64,000 bases of DNA from Bolinopsis microptera. Taxonomy: Eukaryota > Ctenophora > Tentaculata > Lobata > Bolinopsidae. The position numbers and the translations under genes are program-made. The stretch covers positions 16,340,983 to 16,404,982 of the forward strand of contig NC_087077.1 in the NCBI RefSeq assembly GCF_026151205.1. The letters are read 5' to 3'. The notes under the pieces were generated by a model. That model saw only the letters and a program-made list of their open reading frames with translations, searched no databases and was not told the DNA's origin. Positions 56,397 through 64,000 of the stretch are shown here, piece by piece. Each line of letters opens with the position of its first letter. Position 1 is the stretch's first letter.

Positions 56397-59300
56397 TTAC
56401 CATATATTAGGGTCACCTCGATTTTGGAGGGATAGCAAGTGCTTTTTAAGGTTAGATTTAATAATACCTGACGAGGCTGATAAGTCTGAATTTTTGGAAG
56501 ACCCCGGGATTATTATCCCATCTACATTAGCATCACATATTTCGAATACATAGGGGATGAGATCATTCCATATTTTCGTAGAGGTGTACAAAAAGTTCTG
56601 TTGGGAGATATCTAACCTCAGTAATGGGACAATCAGACGAAGTTTTTCATTTCTAGGACAGAACTTGAAAAGATCTTTAATCGACTGGGGGACATCAAAT
56701 TTAAGAATTTTGAATAGCTCCATAAATGTATGGTACATGTGCAGATTCTCCAGGTTCATAATTTTCTGCTCAGTGAATAGCGGTTTAGTGTGTTCAAGAC
56801 AGTAGTTCTTTTTAGCCATATGTTCGTTATAAGTTCTTGAACGTGCACAGGTTAAGTAGTATTCTTTATGATCAAAATTGGGAATGTTACCAAATAGCAG
56901 TCGTATACATCGTTTTTGAATAGCAAAGATTTTATTCAGCTTATGTTTAGGGATCCCACCCCAGCAACTTATACAATAGCTAAGATGTGACATAAAAAGA
57001 GCATTGTATAGTTTCAAATATTCAGATTTGGGAATGAATTTGCAAATTCTCTTAATCGATACAATACTGGAGTTCAGCTTTAAAGATAAATGATTAAGAT
57101 GTGGTTCCCAACATAGCTGTTCGTCTATTATCACCCCAAGAAATTTTGTGCATTGAACTTTTTCTAGCTTTTTGCCATCTATTGAAATCGTTAGATTCCT
57201 GTTAAAGGGCCGTGTTCTAGCACAGGTCTGTGTTGCTCTTGACAAACCTGGCTGAAAATGCATAAAACAACTTTTCCCTGCATTTATATGTAACTTGTTA
57301 GACTCCATATAGTTACTGACCTGTTTCATTACATGATTAGCTTTTTCAAAAGCTTCCTGTGCTGAACGACCTATCACAAAAATATTTGTATCATCAGCAA
57401 ACAGGACGAATTCAGCCAAACTTGAGGAGCTCACAATATCATTTATATAAATCAGAAATAGTAGAGGTCCTAACACTGACCCCTGGGGTACACCATACTC
57501 AACTGAACACTTGTCCGATTTTTCAGTTTGAAAAGAAGTTACTTGGCTACGGTTTGTTAGATAGCTAGCAAGAGTTTTTAGTGCAATACCTCTTACTCCA
57601 TAGTGTTCAAGTTTATGCAGGAGTTTATCGTGCTCAATTGTGTCAAATGCTTTACTTAGATCAATAAATATTCCAATTACATGATTTTTCTGTTCAATCT
57701 CATTAAGTATTTTATTGACAGAATAGTTTACGGCATGAGATGTTGAGTGTTGTTTTCTAAAACCAAATTGTCGATCATAAATCACGTTCATAGCACTGAG
57801 GTAATTATATAACCTATTATAAATTATTTTTTCAAGTATTTTGCCAAATATCGGTAATGTAGAAACAGGTCGATAGTTATCAAGGCATCGTGAGTCTCCT
57901 TTTTTATAAATTGGTGTAATAGAGCCCGTTTTAAGCTTGTTTGGAAAGACCCCATTGTCCAAGAACCAATTAAAGAATCTAGAGATATGACCAGACAGAT
58001 AATTTACACTCTTTTTCAAGACTTTAACAGAGATATCACTTGCCTTCCCATTTTCAAGGCTACCAATAATTTTACTTATCTCTTCCTCGTCACAGGGGCT
58101 GAGAAAAAAAGAGTTCACTATTCTTTCTCTGCCCTTGAGGTATTGTTTAAACTTCGTTTTATTGAAATTGCCATCAGTTACCGTACGAGATGGTACAGAA
58201 GATTGAACTTTTGAATTAAGATTACGAGCAATAGACGAGAAGTAGATGTTAAATCCGTTGGCAATCTCACGGCGTTCAGTTACAATTCTACCATCAATTA
58301 AGAATGATGCTTTTATATCTTTTTTAGATTTACCCCTGAGTTCGTTGATCAATTCCCAGGTTTTTTTAATATTTCCTTTAGCAAGTTCAAATTTTTTCCC
58401 ATAGTGGGCTTTTTTCGCAGATTTTATAGCTTTGTTTAAGATAGAACGATACTCCTTATACTTAAGATATAAAGTTTCCTCACCTAATGGGTTGATTTTG
58501 GTACACGAAGCCTTCCATCGCTTGTAGTGAAAGCCTTTAGTAAACACAGATTTAATTAACGCAGAAGTGATCCATGGATTCATCAATCTATTGCGTTTTG
58601 ATTGAAAACCAGCAGTACAGTCCACTTTGAAATTCAGTTCGATTTTTTCGTGGACAGTTTCGACAAATTTTTCAAAACCTTCCTCATCATACGAAAAGTT
58701 CGATTGGTAGATATCCTTTCCAATATCATTAAGGAAACTTTCTATATTAGACTCACAGTAATCATACTTAGGTTTAAGTTTGGCAGTATTTGAACTCTCT
58801 TTAATATTACACGATATGAAACAGAAGATGGGGTTATGATGGGAAATCTTGGATTCAAGAATTCCAGATCCTAACACACGCTCAGTAGAGTTCACTAAAA
58901 TATTATCAATTAAGCTTTCATTGCAACCCGGCTTGGCATGGGTGGCAATCGATATCAAAGGGATTAAATTGTTACTGTAGATAGTTTGTTCAAATTCAGC
59001 TATGTTTCGTCCCTGGGCCAAAAGATCAACATTGAAGTCACCTGTCAAGGCTACATTATTAGACGGTAGAAATTTCATCAACACATCAAGCTCAGCAAGT
59101 GCATCTTGAATATCACCACTAGGGGGCCTGTAAACAACACCAGCAATCTGTGGAACCTCTGTGTTAGTGATCTCAACGAAAAGTGTTTCAAGATTGTCAG
59201 AGCATTTACATAACTTTTCGATTCGGCTGTATTGGTACTGATTGTCAATATATATACCAAGGCCACTACCTTTCTTTTTCCCATCAGTTTTAGAGTTGTA

Positions 59301-59828
59301 CTCACTGCTGTAACCATCAATTTTGTATAGATCTTTATTTTCCTCATTAATGTTTGTTTCAGCTAGCGCAATAACTGCAAATTTCTCATCATATTGACTC
59401 ATATCAGTAATAAAGCTGTCAAAGTTAGATGCGTTCCCATCAATGTTGTTAAACACAATAGATATAAACGGCTTGTTATGGTTAAGTATGTTTTTTGACA
59501 GCCGGTTGAAATTTGTCATGTTATAATACCTACAGTCTTTTAGAATGTTTGAAATAGTCTCCATATCCTCGTCTCTTTCTACAGTGTTGGGATCATATTT
59601 GTCATAAATAATTGAGTTAAAAGGATTGTACCTTTGGGATTTGAAGGCGTAACACTGACTGCAGTGCCACATTTGTTTAACATGATCAAATTTAAAACTC
59701 TGTTCAGAACATTTGGCATGATATATTGTATCGCAACTCTCACATATTATGATTTTATGATGGCTTAGTACATTGCTATCACAACCTGGACATCTCTCTC
59801 TTGTAATATTGAAGTTTATTGAGGTCAT
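56397..59828 (-). CDS. LINE ORF2: PHD finger, EEP endonuclease, reverse transcriptase
   Basis: 1,143 residues, uninterrupted. Residues about 13-60 form a PHD-type zinc finger (CPGC ... CESCDTIYHAKC ... WHCSQC). About 120-345 is an APE-like endonuclease: VFNNIDG, LAETN (metal-binding Glu), VVYRPPSGD, LTGDFNVDLL, SLIDNILV, and SHHNPIF at the last catalytic-His position. About 610-880 is the RT: ITPIYKKGD, YRPVSTLPIFGKILEK, GIFIDLSKAFDT, YGVPQGSVLGP, catalytic LFADDTN. A thumb and C-terminal tail follow. The layout matches CR1-like non-LTR retrotransposons, which nick DNA and prime cDNA synthesis at the target. Its ATG overlaps the ORF1 stop as ATGA (59828-59825), implying coupled translation. 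The intact frames suggest a recently active copy. Confidence 0.93.
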   Translation of the reverse strand: MTSINFNITRERCPGCDSNVLSHHKIIICESCDTIYHAKCSEQSFKFDHVKQMWHCSQCYAFKSQRYNPFNSIIYDKYDPNTVERDEDMETISNILKDCRYYNMTNFNRLSKNILNHNKPFISIVFNNIDGNASNFDSFITDMSQYDEKFAVIALAETNINEENKDLYKIDGYSSEYNSKTDGKKKGSGLGIYIDNQYQYSRIEKLCKCSDNLETLFVEITNTEVPQIAGVVYRPPSGDIQDALAELDVLMKFLPSNNVALTGDFNVDLLAQGRNIAEFEQTIYSNNLIPLISIATHAKPGCNESLIDNILVNSTERVLGSGILESKISHHNPIFCFISCNIKESSNTAKLKPKYDYCESNIESFLNDIGKDIYQSNFSYDEEGFEKFVETVHEKIELNFKVDCTAGFQSKRNRLMNPWITSALIKSVFTKGFHYKRWKASCTKINPLGEETLYLKYKEYRSILNKAIKSAKKAHYGKKFELAKGNIKKTWELINELRGKSKKDIKASFLIDGRIVTERREIANGFNIYFSSIARNLNSKVQSSVPSRTVTDGNFNKTKFKQYLKGRERIVNSFFLSPCDEEEISKIIGSLENGKASDISVKVLKKSVNYLSGHISRFFNWFLDNGVFPNKLKTGSITPIYKKGDSRCLDNYRPVSTLPIFGKILEKIIYNRLYNYLSAMNVIYDRQFGFRKQHSTSHAVNYSVNKILNEIEQKNHVIGIFIDLSKAFDTIEHDKLLHKLEHYGVRGIALKTLASYLTNRSQVTSFQTEKSDKCSVEYGVPQGSVLGPLLFLIYINDIVSSSSLAEFVLFADDTNIFVIGRSAQEAFEKANHVMKQVSNYMESNKLHINAGKSCFMHFQPGLSRATQTCARTRPFNRNLTISIDGKKLEKVQCTKFLGVIIDEQLCWEPHLNHLSLKLNSSIVSIKRICKFIPKSEYLKLYNALFMSHLSYCISCWGGIPKHKLNKIFAIQKRCIRLLFGNIPNFDHKEYYLTCARSRTYNEHMAKKNYCLEHTKPLFTEQKIMNLENLHMYHTFMELFKILKFDVPQSIKDLFKFCPRNEKLRLIVPLLRLDISQQNFLYTSTKIWNDLIPYVFEICDANVDGIIIPGSSKNSDLSASSGIIKSNLKKHLLSLQNRGDPNIW

Positions 59829-61354
59829 ATCGGTAAGATATCACCCGTACTACCCCTACTTAGGGCACTCCTATAGTCACCATTTCCACCTTTAAATCTT
59901 TCCGTGGACTGACTTCCACCACGTTGTACAATACACCGTTTTATGTTCATACAAAATATTTTCAGGCCTTCTCTCCCGAGATGAACAACATCATTGACCA
60001 ATGGTGTGCCATCACGTGAGAATCTACCATACTTAGAGGGCATACATCCGTTAACAGAACCTAGTACAGAGTTATCTATAATAAACATGTTTTTCCTATT
60101 ATAAACCATGTCGACAATTAAACTGTTTAACTCCCCTATACGTGAGTTAACAAACTGTGATTTGGTGGGCAAGAGTAAACTAATATGAACTTTACTATTA
60201 GGATAAAATTGCTGAATTTCACAACATTTCTTCTTAAGCTTAGCAATAAGTGTTCTAGTGGATGGTCTGTTGGAATCATCTCGAATATCATTGATTCCCG
60301 TATGTATAACAATGTTCCGAAAGGGGCCTATGTCTTTGGGAGCAGGAATATCGTCGATTTTAGCAGCCCACATTCGCTTACCGGGAACCCATTTTCCTAG
60401 AGTTCCAACATCTTTACCAAATTTAATGTACTTAGTGTTTGAGTCTCCAATTGACACTGTGCTATTTTTGTAGAAAGGCGCAATATGCCTAAAGGTAAAG
60501 CTGTACCTCACAGAAGTTTTCTCTTCAGATTCCTCGCCATCTTCTTCATTAGCGAGGGTTTCAATACCATGATTCCAGATTTCTTGGGACATTCTGGACA
60601 TCACGTATACACTTCCATCTTTGAGCTTTAAGGACTTTTCAGTCGACTTATGTGTGAACTTTATTGTGCGTTCTTCACCAAGGGACACAGTGACTATTAT
60701 CGATTCTGGGTCAATAAGAACCTCATTGTCGCAGTGTTGGGGGATATGGCTACTATTGCCTGTATATCTTGTAACAAGGCAAGAGTTCAGCCAGCTCTTC
60801 CTATTGGGGAGAGAGGGACGCACACAGTCCAAAAGATCTTGTATCTCCGGTGGAGTTTCCTTTGCCTGATGATAGGCTCCTGTGTACCAGTATCCATGTT
60901 CACCAAAGTAGACAACATCCCTGCTGCCACCAACCGAAGAAAAATCCGCACTATTGTCCTCCAGCAGCTTTATAAGTTTGCTGTGAAGCTCAACAGGCAC
61001 TATATCTTCCTGATAAGTTAGATAAGGGTCACATGCAGGGCCTTCAGGAATTTGAGATGCAGCAAAGTGAGGAGAAGTAGTGTTAGGGGTCATAAGGATA
61101 GATTCATTGTAACGTAGTTCACCTTCATCAAAGTTCTGTGTGGACGTTGAGGGACATACATGATCATTGATCTTTTCCAATTGCACTTTGATCTGGGTCA
61201 TCAGGTTGTCAACATGATCGAAAGTACTGCTGTTAGTCGGAGGTTGCTCTGTCATAGGTATATTTTTGAGAGAGTCCTTCAGGCCATCAATCTCCTGTTT
61301 GAGAGAGTTGCTGGTTAACCGACCCCTTGCTTCTGAAGGTCGTAGAGACTTCAA
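59825..61354 (-). CDS. LINE ORF1: coiled coil, AlkB-type dioxygenase, SGNH hydrolase
   Basis: 509 codons open from 61354; that first codon is TTG, and the first ATG is residue 34 (about 61255), so the 5' end may be truncated or start upstream. Residues 15-70 look like a coiled coil. About 130-295 is an AlkB-family 2-oxoglutarate/Fe(II) dioxygenase: YWYTGAYHQAKE, LVTRYTGNSSHIPQHCDNE (iron ligands His207 and Asp209), VTVSLGEERTIKF, DGSVYVMSRMSQEIWNHGI (His262), and RYSFTFR (Arg283, Arg289). About 298-475 is an SGNH/GDSL hydrolase: IGDSN (Ser305), HTGINDIR (Asn355), NDVVHLG (Asp455, His458). Esterase ORF1 domains are known in CR1-type LINEs. AlkB enzymes remove alkyl groups from nucleic-acid bases, so an RNA or cDNA repair/demethylation role is inferred. 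Confidence 0.88.
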   Translation of the reverse strand: MKSLRPSEARGRLTSNSLKQEIDGLKDSLKNIPMTEQPPTNSSTFDHVDNLMTQIKVQLEKINDHVCPSTSTQNFDEGELRYNESILMTPNTTSPHFAASQIPEGPACDPYLTYQEDIVPVELHSKLIKLLEDNSADFSSVGGSRDVVYFGEHGYWYTGAYHQAKETPPEIQDLLDCVRPSLPNRKSWLNSCLVTRYTGNSSHIPQHCDNEVLIDPESIIVTVSLGEERTIKFTHKSTEKSLKLKDGSVYVMSRMSQEIWNHGIETLANEEDGEESEEKTSVRYSFTFRHIAPFYKNSTVSIGDSNTKYIKFGKDVGTLGKWVPGKRMWAAKIDDIPAPKDIGPFRNIVIHTGINDIRDDSNRPSTRTLIAKLKKKCCEIQQFYPNSKVHISLLLPTKSQFVNSRIGELNSLIVDMVYNRKNMFIIDNSVLGSVNGCMPSKYGRFSRDGTPLVNDVVHLGREGLKIFCMNIKRCIVQRGGSQSTERFKGGNGDYRSALSRGSTGDILPI

Positions 61355-62003
61355 AATAGGCTTAAACGAAGCCGCATATGCATGTTTATATAGGAGTTAT
61401 TGAGCAACACATGGCCTAAAATCCTTACTTTTCGAGAAATTCGCCAAAAACCATTTTGGGCGTGGTGCTGAGCCCATTTTCGATAGGATCGTGATAGAGT
61501 CTTTAAGTCTTTAGACAGAGTGCAAAAGAACCGCAATTAGCATATTAATATATGACTTACGAACAAACATATGCCTTAAAGTGCTTACCTTTTCAGTTAT
61601 TGGCCAAAAACTGATTTTCGGTTCCAGAAATCATGCAAAACTATGGGTATCTGGTAAATTGGGCTATGAAGGCCCTAAAGGTTTTTGGATGTATGCAAAT
61701 TGTGCAGAATGGCCATGTTTATATACAACTTATGAAGCAACATGTACCCTAAATTACTTACTTTTCGAGTTATTCGGGGAAAAACATTGTATTATGTCCA
61801 TTTTCTACCTGTAAAATACAGTGTCACGAGCTCCTCTGCGCGCGCAAGGGACTTTATGACGTCATCGCCAAAATAATACAAACGCTATTTACACGCGTTA
61901 GAGAGCAGTTAGAGATTTAGGAATTTCGACTCGTTGCTTAGTTTGCTATTTGTCACAATCTGTCAAAATATGAGGATAACTTTTTTTTCAGTTAACTGGT
62001 CCT
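61355..62003. repeat. Imperfect ~150-bp tandem units at the right end of the TTAA element
   Basis: Three related units contain CATGTTTATATA-like openings, an ...ACTTA.GA.CAACAT.. core, TTACTTTTCGAG or TTACCTTTTCAG, and GGCCAAAAAC-like words (starting near 61382, 61548 and 61722). No coding potential. The last 200 bases mirror the left subterminal region of the element. Confidence 0.6.
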
Positions 62004-62007
62004 TTAA

Positions 62008-62101
62008 CCTTTTTCAGGTTCAGCCCTTTCCGCTAAGCTATTCCTAATTACTAAAATATGTCGAGATTTACTGAACTCCAACTTCAAATATTGATGATTT
62101 T
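62008..62101 (-). repeat. Right palindrome arm, second segment
   Basis: Reverse complement of 52505-52601 (CTTTTTCAGGTTCAGCCCTT ... TTGATGATTTT). It lies between the TTAA transposon and the foldback insertion. Confidence 0.9.
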
Positions 62102-63879
62102 CACAATGCTGGCAAGCATTACCGTCGCCCTTATATTCACAATACTATTTACCCCCTATACTATTATATCCCCTTTATTGTTTTCCAGGCATTAAGACTC
62201 ATCGAAAGTAGTTCAGCAGGTACATTTAAGTTCAAAACATTCTAATTCAATGTTAGAGATGACAGGAATAAGAAATAGTTATATGGAGGTTTTTAAGAAA
62301 TTTGCGCAAAATACGCGCCAGCATGTTATACGAAATTAGGTAAAAAACCCAAAATCGCCATATTCAGGTGCCTTAAAAACCATGTTAAAATTGAGTTAGA
62401 GATCTGAAACTTTGCAGGGCGTCTAGACCTTGGCCAAATCGACTGTAAAAAAAATTTCATGTTTCAGGAGTATCGCGAAGTGGGTTTTCTGGAACCCCTG
62501 TTTTACAACAGATTGTCGTGAAGATATATATGTATGTATGTATAGACGCTTTTTGCAGTCAATTGTAGCCTACATTTAAGTGTTCGTAGATTCGAAAGTA
62601 TAAACGATACAGTCATCTCGAACCACAGGTTTTAAAGATAATCGTTTAAGCTTTAGTTTACATTGTATTGAAAAATAATTTAACGTCATCATCATCACTT
62701 GATGACGTCATCAAATTAAGTGTTTTTAAAACTTGATTTTTGACAAAGTAACAACTTTTCAAATCGATTTTACACTATTAAGGAGTAATTTTATTCAAAA
62801 TCTGAGGACATTTTCATCTTAGATAATTGTTCAAGCATACCGAAAATCTACCGGAATAGTTTCCTACCTTGCTCCTTCATAAAGATATTTGCTATTGAAG
62901 TTAGTGCTTTTTTGAAGAATAATTTTATAAAAACACAAAAGTTGTGAATTAGTATTCTCTGGTGTTGGGCCATCCCTTGGGTTGTGGAGCTCAATTTTGC
63001 TTCTTAAAGGTGTAAATTGTGTTATAGGCTAGTTTTAAAGTTAAAAATCGAAAAGTTGCACACGTGGGGACACGCCCAAATTGATTTAAAATAGCTAAAA
63101 TTACTAAAAATTTTGATTTTCACGATTTTTATCAACTTTGGAGTCCCGTTGTGATCCAAGTTCTTTTTGAAATCTTCTGAAACTTTGCATGCTTATTAAA
63201 CTATATATTAAATACTACTATACAAAAATTTACGGTGATTCAATATTGTATGCGCACGCAACGTCCGCTCAAAGTTTGCGCGTGCGAAAGGTGAGAATTT
63301 TGCTCATTCGTGATTTCGAATATATTCTGCTTTCCACGATATTTAAATGGCATTATATATGAATTTAATGCCAACTTGAATGAGTTAAAAGTGCCATATT
63401 CAGTCGGTTATCGACAGATATACCTAACTAAACACAAGAAAACGTTTTCAAAGGCAGAATTTCGAAATCGTCGAAATTTGAAATTACTTCCTTGTTAATG
63501 AAGTTTCGACTGTGTAAATTATCCTGACATTATAATAAAAAAGAGATGATATTTGACCAAAACCCATAATCATGGGTAGAGTGTACCGCTGCCAGTGTCT
63601 CTCTTTTCCAAACAAAAGGAAATGATATTAATTTGAGGAACCGTCCGCTAATGCAAATTAATACCGAGAATGAAATCGGTCGCTCGCTTTTTCCATTCGA
63701 TCACGGCTTACGAATTGTAATAAAGCTTATTGATTTGAAAAAGCGAGCGACCGATTTCATTCTCGGTATTAATTTGCATTAGCGGACGGTTCCTCAAATT
63801 AATATCATTTCCTTTTGTTTGGAAAAGAGAGACACTGGCAGCGGTACACTCTACCCATGATTATGGGTTTTGGTCAAAT
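62102..63879. mobile_element. Complete foldback element with terminal hairpin, 1,778 bp
   Basis: Starts CACAATGCTGGCAAGC and ends GGTTTTGGTCAAAT. It interrupts the palindrome arm between TTGATGATTTT and AGTATTCCCC, which are contiguous in the left arm, so the boundaries are exact and no target duplication is left (insertion between T and A). It is collinear with the halves of the 42993-47258 complex: the CCCC..TTTACTATTATA zone, the CGTCTAGAC zone, GATGACGTCATCAA, GCACACGTGGGGACACGCCC, then the hairpin. No coding sequence. Confidence 0.93.
63551..63879. repeat. Terminal hairpin of the complete foldback element
   Basis: Arms 63551-63693 and 63737-63879 are complementary over about 143 bp with a 43-base loop. 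The stem bases differ from those of the other copies, but the two arms change together. Confidence 0.93.
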
Positions 63880-64000
63880 AGTATTCCCCAATCTAAAAAT
63901 CTTCGAAGTTTTTCTGCAAAGCATTTTTATCCACGTTTCATGCAATTCGATGATTGATCACTTTTGGCGGAAAAAAATATTTTCAAATTTTCAAACTTTT
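63880..64000 (-). repeat. Right palindrome arm, third segment (runs off the window)
   Basis: Reverse complement of about 52386-52506 (AGTATTCCCCAATCTAAAAA ... GCGGAAAAAAATATTTTC). It continues past the window end. Confidence 0.9.

Larger units (their letters stand above)
54656..62003. mobile_element. TTAA-flanked DNA transposon, 7.35 kb including a nested LINE
   Basis: Ends are inverted repeats AGGACCAGTTAACTGAAAAA (20 bp), flanked by TTAA at 54652-54655 and 62004-62007. The empty site AAAAAGGTTAACCACACAAT is preserved at 52594-52613. Subterminal parts are also related in inverted form (ACGCGTGT, GTGACGTCATAAAGTCCC against its mirror at 61850-61930). TTAA duplications are typical of piggyBac and Kolobok elements. 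No transposase frame is visible, so it is non-autonomous. The LINE at 56.1-61.4 kb accounts for most of its length. Confidence 0.9.

Noticed and set aside
62102-63879. Helitron
   Set aside because: The terminal hairpin and lack of target duplication are suggestive, but the ends are CACA... and ...CAAAT and the target is T|A, unlike the TC...CTRR ends and A|T target.

Overview
The window is nuclear DNA of an invertebrate animal, AT-rich, with genes split by GT-AG introns, many transposons, and an internal CCCTAA (metazoan-type telomere) array. Nothing bacterial is present. The gene content (a sorting nexin with PXA and RGS domains, secreted fucolectin-type F5/8C lectins, a pentraxin/LamG-coiled-coil protein, a fatty-acid-binding protein, a cholinesterase-like carboxylesterase) suits a marine invertebrate, possibly a cnidarian, but the species cannot be fixed from the sequence alone.

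Layout. From 1 to 31.3 kb a SNX25-like sorting nexin gene runs on the plus strand. Eleven exons can be joined in frame (536 codons): N-terminal membrane segments, PXA domain, RGS domain and the start of the linker. The PX and nexin-C parts are not seen. Its introns hold complete nested genes: a secreted pentraxin-like protein with an N-glycosylation-studded coiled coil (minus), an intronless FABP broken by a hAT MITE (minus), a small six-cysteine secreted protein (plus) and a membrane-anchored carboxylesterase (plus). They also hold LINE fragments, a 2.6-kb terminal-inverted-repeat element with about 18 copies of a GTAAA....GTCACA motif, a CACGTGATAGTCACA minisatellite, and a large inverted repeat around an AlkB-like/reverse-transcriptase retroelement.

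From 31.4 to 49.5 kb there are two fucolectin-domain secreted genes (minus), plus a relic exon. They are separated by about 8 kb of degenerate segmental duplications, a MULE transposase relic, and a 4.3-kb foldback element that carries a telomere-repeat MITE. From 49.5 to 52 kb only simple repeats and a near-perfect hairpin are seen.

From 52.4 to 64 kb lies one giant palindrome. Its right arm has been opened twice, by a 7.35-kb TTAA-flanked transposon (itself containing a LINE) and by a 1.78-kb hairpin-ended foldback element. The left arm still shows both empty sites. The LINE (56.4-61.35 kb) has two long ORFs coupled by an ATGA overlap. ORF1 combines an AlkB-type 2-oxoglutarate/Fe(II) dioxygenase domain, all catalytic residues visible, with an SGNH hydrolase domain. 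ORF2 is PHD finger, endonuclease and reverse transcriptase. A second, unrelated-looking RT element at 26.1-29.4 kb also carries an AlkB-like fold, but with its iron ligands lost. These AlkB-bearing retroelements, and the covarying arms of the foldback elements, are the most unusual systems here.
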